Assembly: GCA_029257865.1 (NCBI GenBank)
Contig: JARIAN010000015.1
Span: forward strand, 1 to 40,560
Reading direction: 5' to 3'
DNA: 40,560 nt
DNA from: Phocaeicola sp.
Lineage (GTDB): Bacteria > Bacteroidota > Bacteroidia > Bacteroidales > Bacteroidaceae
Made by a program: the position numbers and the translations under genes
The notes under the pieces: generated by a model
Databases searched by the model: none
What the model saw: only the letters and a program-made list of their open reading frames with translations
Told to the model about the DNA's origin: nothing
Shown here: positions 25,090 through 32,533 of the stretch, in pieces
Numbering within the stretch: the first letter of the stretch is position 1
Layout: each line of letters opens with the position of its first letter

Positions 25090-26328
25090 TTATTCATCCC
25101 ATACCAAATAAGCAGATACCAGCCAATGATTCAACTCATCGCCAGCAACTGGCTGAGCATTAGGAATAGCCACCGTAAATGTATGCTTTCCTGGAGTCAG
25201 TTCAGGCAAAGCAACTTCTTCAGGAGCCACATCACTACCTGGACACCAGTTAGAGCGAGATAAGTCAGACGAAGCCAATGGTTCTTCTACCTCTTTAGTC
25301 TTATAACCATCGTCACTGATATAAGCAGCTAGACGCTTAATCAACCAAACTCCCGTACCCGGATTAAAACGACGGAAAGAAGCACAGTCATCTCTCCAAG
25401 GAATAAAGCTATATACTTCTTTACCATCTATAGACAAAATATTACGTTTCTGTACAAACTCATCACCACCAGAATGTCCTCCGTGACCAGTTACGATATA
25501 TTTCAACCGTACGTTCTTTGCATTCTTAGGCAAGTCGAATTCAGTAGAAACAGACTTACGTGCAAAAATATCAGGATAAGACTGACCGATATAATACACT
25601 GTATTCATCAACGGTTCTACATGACGGCGCACCAGCTTATCACAAGAAATCTTACTTTCCTTAAAGTTCAGTTCCATACTAGCCACATACCCTTCCTTTG
25701 TCCAGGTATCAATGAAAATACCAACATAAGCTTCTCCCTCCAATGTTGGATACAAGTCGGTAATATCTTGCTCCCACTGCACACATTTTTCCCAATGAGG
25801 GATATAGACCGGACGACGCTTACTAGACAGAGAATCGTCTTTATGACTATAATGTCCAACTCCAAACGGAGTCATAAAACGCATCAATTCAATGGTCGGC
25901 AAATAATTCTTACCTGCTACCACTCCAACAAGGCTTTCCAGTTTCGTGCTATCAACAGCAGGGAACTTCTGTTTGCCTTGAGCAATGCTCATCAAGTTTA
26001 CGGCAGACTCCTTAGGCAAAACGAAACAAGAGCCCGACTTATCCCAGCGGTCACCATTGGAAGCCACTGTCACTTTCACACTTACCGAAACATTTCTCTT
26101 ATAAGAAGGAATCTGTATCTTTTTCAAGATGATACGTCCGTTTACCAAATGGATGATACCATTTTGGTCGGCTTCTGAAAAGTTCGGATAAGTATCTGGA
26201 GCAAAACGGATATTTGCTTTCTCAAACACTTTAAGATGAGTGTCACCCTTAGCCGGAAACTCTTTGTGCCCGGCTGCATTTGATGCTGCAAAAAACAGCA
26301 AAGACAGGAAAAAACAAATTTTTCTCAT
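25090..26328 (-). CDS. Secreted PNGase F-like peptide-N-glycosidase
   Basis: The protein (412 residues from ATG 26328) has a signal peptide ([20 protein letters not shown]). It has two beta-sandwich-type halves matching the PNGase F family: an N-terminal half (about 30-205) and a C-terminal half. The latter carries the family motifs [11 protein letters not shown] (about 280-290), [14 protein letters not shown] and [13 protein letters not shown] (about 352-364). Such enzymes release whole N-glycans from glycoproteins by hydrolysing the Asn-glycan amide. An alternative ATG at 26346 overlaps the fucosidase stop (TAATG) and would couple translation, adding 6 residues. Co-transcription with GH29 fucosidase suggests fucosylated N-glycans as substrate. 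Which core-fucose type is tolerated cannot be told. Confidence 0.88.
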   Translation of the reverse strand: MRKICFFLSLLFFAASNAAGHKEFPAKGDTHLKVFEKANIRFAPDTYPNFSEADQNGIIHLVNGRIILKKIQIPSYKRNVSVSVKVTVASNGDRWDKSGSCFVLPKESAVNLMSIAQGKQKFPAVDSTKLESLVGVVAGKNYLPTIELMRFMTPFGVGHYSHKDDSLSSKRRPVYIPHWEKCVQWEQDITDLYPTLEGEAYVGIFIDTWTKEGYVASMELNFKESKISCDKLVRRHVEPLMNTVYYIGQSYPDIFARKSVSTEFDLPKNAKNVRLKYIVTGHGGHSGGDEFVQKRNILSIDGKEVYSFIPWRDDCASFRRFNPGTGVWLIKRLAAYISDDGYKTKEVEEPLASSDLSRSNWCPGSDVAPEEVALPELTPGKHTFTVAIPNAQPVAGDELNHWLVSAYLVWDE

Positions 26329-26345
26329 ATTTACAATGTATATCA

Positions 26346-27695
26346 TTAATTACTTTCAATAACCTTACCAGCTCCTCTATACAACTTAACCGGACCATCA
26401 AGCAAAACAGCCACTACCGTAATCTGAGGGTCAAGCACAGTTTCAGGAACATCAATATATAGATTCCCCGGCACTTCACTCCAGTAATTCTTGTTATAAA
26501 CCTTGTAGCTAAGCATATTTCCACTACCCACTACCCATACACGGTTTACCTTATTCATCAAGCCTTTAACCTCAATAGGTCCGTTTGGTTTATAAGGCAA
26601 ATATAAATACAACACATCTCCAGCCTTATTTAAAGTTGTATATCCCTGGAAATGTTCCGTAGGAATACCGGCACGAGTATCATAGACAGCCTCTTTGTGC
26701 TTTTTGGTCCAACGTCCAAATTCCTTCAAGATGGCCACCTGCTCTTCTGGAATAGTACCATCTTCTTTCGGACCGATATCCAGCAACAAGTTACCTCCCA
26801 TGCTCAAGCAGTCCACAAAAGTACGGAGCAAGATGAACGGAGACTTATAGTTTTTATCGAGATGCTGATATCCCCACGAATCATTCATTGTCATACACAA
26901 TTCCCAATACTTACTATCAGGACGTACCACTGGCACTCCCTGTTCAGGAGTGGCATAATCTCCATACCCCTGAATACGTGAATTGATAATTACATTTTTA
27001 TTGCCAGAACGAAGCAAATCTACAATTCCCTTAGAATTCCAGGCCTCAGCAGACTGTTCCCAATCACCATCAAACCAATAAAGGTCCGGTTTCCAAGTCT
27101 TGTTCAATTCAGACAACTGCGCCATGTTGAAATCAACGAAACGCTGCCAACGTGCCGGGTCGTTCTTGTAACGGACTTCCGTACGAGTCTTGTTTGGATA
27201 ATCGGGATGAGACCAATCCAACAATGAATAATAGAATCCCAGTTTCAAGTCATGCTTGCGCACTTCCTTCACAAAAGGAGACAACAGGTCACGCTTGGCA
27301 GGAGTAGTTTTCACCGTACTCAAACTTCCCACTTTAGTATCCCAAAGTGCAACACCATCGTGATGCTTTGTAGTAAGTACTGTATAACGAGCACCACTTT
27401 CCTTAATCAAATCCACCCATGCTTTCGGATCGTATTTAGAAGCTGTGAAATTGTCCATCTGTCCCATATACTCTTCATATGGCAAATACTTATTAAAGAA
27501 AGACCAACTTTCTGCTACTCCATTGACAGCATAAATACCCCAGTGAATGAAAACCCCCAACTTGGCATTTTCAAACCATTCCATTCGTTTTTTTGTCTGC
27601 TCATCAAGTTCACTTTTTAGCGAGGGCTGCCCCATCACTGGAGATGCCATGCAACTCAAAGCAGTAAACAATGCAACTACTTGTTTTTTAATCAT
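26346..27695 (-). CDS. GH29 alpha-L-fucosidase, secreted
   Basis: This 449-residue enzyme has a signal peptide ([22 protein letters not shown]) and a GH29 TIM barrel. Its features are [17 protein letters not shown] near the N-terminus, [14 protein letters not shown], the nucleophile region YWFDGDW with the likely nucleophile D209, and [16 protein letters not shown]-terminal beta domain begins at about 345. It removes alpha-linked L-fucose from glycans. The start at 27695 was chosen because a promoter -7 element at 27740-27747 places transcription near 27733, making the longer frame from 27731 improbable. Its stop overlaps the first possible ATG of the PNGase gene, so the two are one operon. 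It would act in the periplasm or outside the cell. Confidence 0.93.
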   Translation of the reverse strand: MIKKQVVALFTALSCMASPVMGQPSLKSELDEQTKKRMEWFENAKLGVFIHWGIYAVNGVAESWSFFNKYLPYEEYMGQMDNFTASKYDPKAWVDLIKESGARYTVLTTKHHDGVALWDTKVGSLSTVKTTPAKRDLLSPFVKEVRKHDLKLGFYYSLLDWSHPDYPNKTRTEVRYKNDPARWQRFVDFNMAQLSELNKTWKPDLYWFDGDWEQSAEAWNSKGIVDLLRSGNKNVIINSRIQGYGDYATPEQGVPVVRPDSKYWELCMTMNDSWGYQHLDKNYKSPFILLRTFVDCLSMGGNLLLDIGPKEDGTIPEEQVAILKEFGRWTKKHKEAVYDTRAGIPTEHFQGYTTLNKAGDVLYLYLPYKPNGPIEVKGLMNKVNRVWVVGSGNMLSYKVYNKNYWSEVPGNLYIDVPETVLDPQITVVAVLLDGPVKLYRGAGKVIESN

Positions 27696-27739
27696 ACTAT
27701 TAAAAAAGATTGATAAATAAAAAATACGCAATATAAGTA

Positions 27740-27747
27740 CAAAGATA
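27740..27747 (-). promoter_or_regulatory. -7 element of the fucosidase-PNGase operon
   Basis: Minus-strand TATCTTTG matches TAnnTTTG, with a T-rich -33 region (TTTT) about 19 nt upstream. The expected start near 27733 gives a leader of about 38 nt to the ATG at 27695. The rest of 27748-27972, between this and the divergent promoter, is AT-rich with no gene that I can support. Confidence 0.55.
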
Positions 27748-27972
27748 CAAAAACAATAAAAATATGAAAACTATTAATACAGAAAACAGGCATTCTTGCT
27801 CCTAAAACTAAAATTACTATAAAGCCAGCCAACCAGTTCAACATCTCACATAAATCTGTCAAACATTCCTAGCAACAGTCATTAAATTACTATTTTTTTA
27901 CCATAAATCCTCAAATTAACACTTTAAAACTGAAAAAACGTCCTATCATCTTCATTTTATCAGAAAAAAGCA

Positions 27973-27980
27973 TAACTTTG
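27973..27980 (+). promoter_or_regulatory. -7 element upstream of the small unknown gene and ygiQ
   Basis: TAACTTTG matches TAnnTTTG and lies 28 nt before the ATG at 28009. No clear -33 element is seen. A TTG at 27982 immediately after it is an unlikely start for the same reason. Confidence 0.5.
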
Positions 27981-28008
27981 CTTGAAGAAACTTTTAAATT
28001 TTAAAACT

Positions 28009-28341
28009 ATGTACACAATACAGACTAATGCCTCTGGCACACGTAGCATGGAAATTGCAGAATCTCACTTGGAAACCATTCAGAAATATGCGTTATTCCA
28101 ACAGTTGATTGACAGCAATGGAATTATCGACGAGTCGGTTCTTGACAAACTTAAACTGAACGTACGCTCGTTGCTAACTTCAATAGAAGGTGACAGCAAG
28201 GACCTGCTCGACCTATGCCTAGATGTAATTTACCACAACAACATGAAAGCATTCGGACTACACCGACTTATTCTACTTTATGTTGATTGGGAAAAGAAAA
28301 AGGAAGAAGCCGAGCCAGAGAAAGAAACAACAGCCGAATAA
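28009..28341 (+). CDS. Small uncharacterised protein, 110 residues
   Basis: I do not recognise a named family. The predicted product is cytosolic, mostly helical and has no signal peptide or membrane segment. It opens MYTIQTNASGTRS, has helical stretches around ESHLETIQKYALFQQLI and VRSLLTSIEGDSKDLLDL, and ends in a charged Lys/Glu tail (EKKKEEAEPEKETTAE). It has its own -7 element and precedes ygiQ by 43 nt in the same direction, so the two may be co-transcribed. Length, normal codon use and the promoter argue that it is a real gene. The start at 28009 was preferred to a TTG at 27982 that abuts the promoter. Confidence 0.7.
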   Translation: MYTIQTNASGTRSMEIAESHLETIQKYALFQQLIDSNGIIDESVLDKLKLNVRSLLTSIEGDSKDLLDLCLDVIYHNNMKAFGLHRLILLYVDWEKKKEEAEPEKETTAE

Positions 28342-28384
28342 AAGCGGCTCAGAAACGGATAACTGACTAAAAAAACATCATAAA

Positions 28385-30244
28385 TTGAAAGAGTATAAAC
28401 TGACAGATTGGTTACCCACTACCAAAAAAGAAGTGGAGTTAAGGGGATGGGATGAACTGGATGTAATCTTATTCAGCGGTGATGCATATGTAGACCATCC
28501 TTCATTTGGAGCGGCCGTGATAGGGCGTATCCTGGAAGCACAAGGATTGAAGGTAGCTATTGTGCCGCAACCTAATTGGCGAGACGATTTACGTGATTTC
28601 AAAAAACTGGGACGCCCAAGACTTTTCTTCGGAATCTCTGCCGGATGCATGGATAGCATGGTAAACAAATATACGGCCAACAAAAGGCTCAGAAGCGAAG
28701 ATGCGTATACGCCCGATGGACGACATGATATGCGACCGGAATATCCGACTATCGTTTATACTCAAATTTTGAAAAAACTGTATCCTGATATACCGGTAGT
28801 GATAGGAGGCATCGAAGCTTCACTCCGACGCCTCACTCATTTTGATTATTGGCAGGACTGCGTACGGCCATCCATCTTGGTGGAGTCGGGCGCAGACCTG
28901 CTCATTTACGGCATGGGAGAAAAACCTCTTACAGACCTTTGCCACCACTTGAAGCAATGCAATAATATCCCAACGGACATCCTTCAGACTGCGTATCTAC
29001 GCAAAAAAGATGAGTTTACTCCACTGGATACCGACTTGAAACTTTTCTCTCACGAGGATTGCTTAAATGACAAAAAGAAAGAAGCGCAAAACTTCCGACA
29101 TATAGAAGAGGAGTCTAATAAATACCAGGCGTCTAGAATATACCAGGAAACAGGGAAAAAAGTAGTGGTAGTTAACCCTCCTTACCCACCAATGACCCAA
29201 GGGGAACTGGATATGTCATTCGACTTGCCTTACACCCGGCTGCCCCACCCTAAATATAAAGGCAAACGAATACCGGCATTCGACATGATTAAATTTTCTG
29301 TAAACTTACACCGGGGATGTTTTGGTGGTTGCGCTTTTTGCACTATTTCAGCCCACCAAGGAAAGTTCATCGTCAGCCGAAGCAAAGAAAGCATTTTAAA
29401 AGAAGTGAAGGCCATCTGTAACATGCCTGACTTCAAAGGGTACTTGAGCGACTTAGGCGGCCCTTCGGCCAACATGTATGCCATGCACGGACGTGATGAG
29501 AAGTTATGCCAAAAATGCAAACGCCCTTCATGTATACATCCTAAAGTATGCCCTAACCTCAACACAGACCATCGTCCGCTGCTAGACATCTATCATGCAG
29601 TAGATGCATTACCGGACATCAAGAAGAGCTTTGTCGGAAGTGGAGTGAGATATGACCTGCTGCTACACGAAAGTAAAGACCCGGAAGTGAACAGAAGTAC
29701 TACAGAGTATACAAAAGAACTGATAGCAAAGCATGTAAGCGGTCGACTCAAAGTTGCCCCCGAACATACTAGCGACCAGGTATTGTATGCTATGCGTAAA
29801 CCACCTTTTGAACAATTTCAGCGATTCAAACGTATCTTTGATAAAATAAACGGAGAGATGAACTTGCGCCAGCAACTAATACCTTATTTTATAAGCAGCC
29901 ATCCCGGATGCAAAGAAGAAGATATGGCTGAATTGGCTGTCATCACTAAAAAACTGGACTTCCATTTGGAGCAAGTACAGGATTTTACTCCTACCCCTAT
30001 GACCGTAGCTACTGAAGCATGGTACACCGGAGTTCATCCTTATACATTGGAGCCTATATTTTCTGCAAAAACACAGAAAGAAAAACTGGCGCAACGCATG
30101 TTCTTCTTCTGGTATAAACCGGAAGAGCAACGCGCTATCATCAACGAACTGAGAAAAATAGGACGGTCCGACTTGATAGACCGCCTATATGGCAACAGCA
30201 AAAGAAACTCATCAGACTCCCCTAAAAGAAAACAAAGAAGATAA
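28385..30244 (+). CDS. ygiQ: YgiQ family radical SAM protein
   Basis: The 619-residue protein is similar to E. coli YgiQ from its first strand (DVILFSGDAYVDHPSFG) on. It has the motif IGGIEASLRR, the radical SAM cluster C312-x3-C316-x2-C319 (HRGCFGGCAFC), and a second Cys group at C375, C378, C383 and C389 that could hold another cluster. The C-terminus is basic. The biochemical reaction of YgiQ is not established. No in-frame ATG precedes the conserved N-terminus; the start appears to be TTG at 28385, giving MKEYKLTDWLPTTKKE. It follows the small unknown gene by 43 nt and ends in a strong terminator. Confidence 0.93.
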   Translation: MKEYKLTDWLPTTKKEVELRGWDELDVILFSGDAYVDHPSFGAAVIGRILEAQGLKVAIVPQPNWRDDLRDFKKLGRPRLFFGISAGCMDSMVNKYTANKRLRSEDAYTPDGRHDMRPEYPTIVYTQILKKLYPDIPVVIGGIEASLRRLTHFDYWQDCVRPSILVESGADLLIYGMGEKPLTDLCHHLKQCNNIPTDILQTAYLRKKDEFTPLDTDLKLFSHEDCLNDKKKEAQNFRHIEEESNKYQASRIYQETGKKVVVVNPPYPPMTQGELDMSFDLPYTRLPHPKYKGKRIPAFDMIKFSVNLHRGCFGGCAFCTISAHQGKFIVSRSKESILKEVKAICNMPDFKGYLSDLGGPSANMYAMHGRDEKLCQKCKRPSCIHPKVCPNLNTDHRPLLDIYHAVDALPDIKKSFVGSGVRYDLLLHESKDPEVNRSTTEYTKELIAKHVSGRLKVAPEHTSDQVLYAMRKPPFEQFQRFKRIFDKINGEMNLRQQLIPYFISSHPGCKEEDMAELAVITKKLDFHLEQVQDFTPTPMTVATEAWYTGVHPYTLEPIFSAKTQKEKLAQRMFFFWYKPEEQRAIINELRKIGRSDLIDRLYGNSKRNSSDSPKRKQRR

Positions 30245-30249
30245 TTTGA

Positions 30250-30290
30250 GCAGGAAGAAAACAAAACAGTTTTCTTCCTGCTTTTACTTT
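30250..30290 (+). terminator. Terminator after ygiQ
   Basis: GCAGGAAGAAAAC (30250-30262) pairs perfectly with GTTTTCTTCCTGC (30269-30281), with a 6-nt loop and a TTTTACTTTCTT tail, 5 nt after the stop codon. Confidence 0.9.
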
Positions 30291-30950
30291 CTTACTTCCA
30301 TCATATATCTCACATACGAGGGTGATTTATTATAGTATAGTTTCCACTCTCAGCCATTTAAAATTGACTTTTCCGCATTATATAATTTGCAAAAAGTTAC
30401 TCTTATATACATTTTATAACACTCCAGGCTAATTAAATTGCACCAATTAGAAAGAATATCAGTAGAATTTTCATCCGTTTTATGGAGAAGGAGCGAAATC
30501 ATACCGACATTTTTGGGGAATTATGTAATCATTCTGGCGAAAATTTCTAATTATTTTTGGGGAAATAATTAGAAGATTGGGAAAAAATATGCCGACGATT
30601 TAGAAGGAGCAGTGGGAAAATCTAAAAAAATAGAAGGAAAAAGGGTATTTTTACCTGTTTTTAATTTTATTTGAACGAAAAAAGAGGACATAAAAATCGG
30701 GCATACCTCCCTGATGGATAACGCAATACACAAAAAATAAGGCCATGAGAATCCCTTCTTTAGAAAAACTTGAATACCAGTATGCAAACGGACAACTCTC
30801 AGACCATACATTTACATTATTTAACCATTGATAAGGGCAACAGGAAGACAATCGTTTATATTTGTAAACGCCGCAAAGCAAATACAGTTTCATTAAACTT
30901 TGCCGATTATCTACCGAACCCTCATGAAAGAATCATGCCGAACATACCAA
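30291..30950. other. Long gene-poor intergenic region between ygiQ and marC
   Basis: This stretch of about 660 bp lies between two convergent transcription units, each with its own terminator. Short frames exist on both strands (longest about 80 codons) but none has a convincing start, promoter or composition. It holds a degenerate 22-bp repeat array (30501-30610) and an internal hairpin. The remainder is AT-rich and I see nothing else in it. Confidence 0.6.
30501..30610. repeat. Second degenerate 22-bp repeat array
   Basis: Five consecutive 22-bp blocks start at 30501, 30523, 30545, 30567 and 30589. They share a T-run in the middle, G at position 15 and A at position 20. The first (ATACCGACATTTTTGGGG) and last (ATGCCGACGATTT) carry the CCGAC core. 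AAAATATGCCGACGA (30585-30599) is the exact reverse complement of the TCGTCGGCATATTTT core of the array at 6209. Blocks 3 and 4 together form a 12-bp perfect hairpin (TTCTAATTATTT, 30545-30556, with 30563-30574). Periodicity is weaker than in the first array. Confidence 0.5.
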
Positions 30951-30991
30951 AAACGAGCCTCCCCATCAATATTGATATGAAGAGACTCGTT
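30951..30991 (-). terminator. Terminator after marC
   Basis: On the minus strand AACGAGTCTC and GAGGCTCGTT pair (one mismatch) around a loop that itself contains ATCAATATTGAT, and TTTTT follows. It lies 15 nt after the marC stop codon. Confidence 0.75.
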
Positions 30992-31005
30992 CTTGTTACA
31001 AAAGA

Positions 31006-31605
31006 TCAAGTTAAATTCTGAAACTGCTCAATCAGCTGAGTTAGATTTGCAGTAAACAAACGGACCGAAATAGCCAACAATATAATTCCAAAAAATTTAC
31101 GGATAATATAAATACCGCCCAAACCTAACAGACGCTCTACCCTGTCGGTCATCTTGAGAACGATAAACACCCATACCATATTAAGAGCCAGAGCTAAAAG
31201 AATGTTCACCGAAGCAAACTCAGCCCGAAGTGAAAGCAAAGTAGTGAAAGTGGCAGCTCCTGCCAATAACGGAAACACCAAAGGAACAAGCGTGGCCTCC
31301 TTGATAGGACCATTATTCTTGAATATTTCAATATCAAGTATCATCTCCAACGACATCAAAAAAATAACAAAAGCACCTGCAACAGCAAAAGAAGCTATAT
31401 CTACCTGAAACAAATTCAACATCATATCTCCAGCGAAGAAAAAACCTACCAGCAACGAACTGGCTATTAAAGTAGCTTTCAATCCGTTTACAATATGCCC
31501 TTTTTGCTTTAAGTCAAGAATAATCGGTACAGCACCAAGTATATCTATCACAGCAAACAAAGCAATAAAAGCACTCACAAAATCTTTAAAATTAAATTCT
31601 CCCAT
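31006..31605 (-). CDS. MarC family integral membrane protein
   Basis: The 199-residue protein has six hydrophobic segments and MarC/UPF0056 family features. These are the opening FKDFVSAFIALFAVIDILGAVPI, the central FVIFLMSLEMILDIE, VPLVFPLLAGAATFTTLLS, and the C-terminal IRKFFGIILLAISVRLF. The family resides in the inner membrane; its substrate or role is not established, and older links to antibiotic resistance regulation were not upheld. A TAAATTTG -7 element lies about 31 nt upstream and a terminator follows. It is divergent from a Crp/Fnr regulator gene, but no link between them is shown. Confidence 0.93.
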   Translation of the reverse strand: MGEFNFKDFVSAFIALFAVIDILGAVPIILDLKQKGHIVNGLKATLIASSLLVGFFFAGDMMLNLFQVDIASFAVAGAFVIFLMSLEMILDIEIFKNNGPIKEATLVPLVFPLLAGAATFTTLLSLRAEFASVNILLALALNMVWVFIVLKMTDRVERLLGLGGIYIIRKFFGIILLAISVRLFTANLTQLIEQFQNLT

Positions 31606-31635
31606 AAGCTATCTAGTTTTTTATTGTCTTATTTT

Positions 31636-31643
31636 CAAATTTA
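31636..31643 (-). promoter_or_regulatory. -7 element of marC
   Basis: Minus-strand TAAATTTG matches TAnnTTTG, 31 nt before the marC ATG at 31605. No clear -33 TTTG is present at the normal spacing. Confidence 0.45.
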
Positions 31644-31778
31644 CAGATATTTTTGCAATACATGACTATTTCTTACATTTTTTTCAATACAAAGCGTACT
31701 TATTTATCTCACTTTACCCCATCCTTCTTCTCAATCACTAAAAAAGACAAAAAAAATACACCTTTCAGAAATAATGAT

Positions 31779-31786
31779 TACCTTTG
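31779..31786 (+). promoter_or_regulatory. -7 element of the Crp/Fnr regulator gene
   Basis: TACCTTTG matches TAnnTTTG and lies 35 nt before the ATG at 31821. It supports that start over the longer frame, which opens upstream of this promoter at 31653. Confidence 0.55.
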
Positions 31787-31820
31787 TGTGTTAAAATATA
31801 ACTTAATAAAGTTAACGCGT

Positions 31821-32504
31821 ATGCAACCAACTATGTATGATACACTTTTACTTCTCCCCTTGTTTCAAGGATTATGTAAAGAAGACCTTACCAATATCCT
31901 AGAAAAAGTAAAACTGCAATTCATCAAATATAAAAAAGGAGATTATCTGGCTAAACAAGAGGAAACTTGCCACCATCTCATATTCATCATCCAAGGAGAA
32001 GTCTGTTCTGAATCAACAGACAAAAATCACAATTACACGTTATATGAAACGTTCAAAGGGCCACTGGTTATAGAACCTTATTCACTATTTGGAATGTATC
32101 CTTATTACACAGCTTCCTATTATGCAGAAACTGAAGTAAGCGCCTTGATAATCAGCAAAAGTTACATTCTTTCGGAATTAAACAACTATGAAATCTTCCG
32201 CATGAATTACCTGAACATGCTCTGCAACCGAGCACAAACCATATATAGGAAACTTTGGAATGCTCATATCGGAGATACACAAGACAAAATAATCAAATTC
32301 CTACAACTACGCTGTATACGGCCGGCAGGAAAAAAGAAACTATGTGTCCGAATGGAAGATTTAGCGGAATTGATAGATGACACCCGAATCAATGTATCAA
32401 AAGTGTTGAATGAACTGCAAGAACAAAAACTAATATCGCTAAGCAGAAAAGAAATTCTCATCCCACAACTGGAAAAAATAATCCAGCATCAATATAAAAA
32501 ATAA
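31821..32504 (+). CDS. Crp/Fnr family transcriptional regulator
   Basis: The 227-residue protein has an N-terminal cyclic-nucleotide-binding-like beta barrel (about 12-120: PLFQGLCKEDL, YKKGDYLAKQEETCHHLIFIIQGEV). A dimerisation helix follows, and then a C-terminal winged helix (about 165-220: MEDLAELIDDTRINVSKVLNELQEQKLISL). The cAMP-binding phosphate cassette of E. coli CRP (RxS within a conserved loop) is not evident and there is no N-terminal FNR-type Cys cluster, so the effector is unknown. The start at 31821 fits the promoter at 31779. The M3 peptidase gene starts 29 nt downstream and may share the transcript. Confidence 0.9.
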   Translation: MQPTMYDTLLLLPLFQGLCKEDLTNILEKVKLQFIKYKKGDYLAKQEETCHHLIFIIQGEVCSESTDKNHNYTLYETFKGPLVIEPYSLFGMYPYYTASYYAETEVSALIISKSYILSELNNYEIFRMNYLNMLCNRAQTIYRKLWNAHIGDTQDKIIKFLQLRCIRPAGKKKLCVRMEDLAELIDDTRINVSKVLNELQEQKLISLSRKEILIPQLEKIIQHQYKK

Positions 32505-32533
32505 AGACATCAACCTATTTACATTTAAATGTT

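Noticed and set aside
25474-26178. 234-codon frame antisense to the PNGase-like gene
   Set aside because: Opposite strand of a gene with clear family motifs; the translation shows no domain.
30569-30893. Two overlapping minus-strand frames of about 80 codons
   Set aside because: Low-complexity, overlapping frames in AT-rich intergenic DNA with no promoter-start arrangement that I trust; they also cross the repeat array.
30770-31021. 83-codon frame on the plus strand before marC
   Set aside because: It begins with TTG, has no family-like sequence, and runs through the marC terminator hairpin and into the marC 3' end on the opposite strand.
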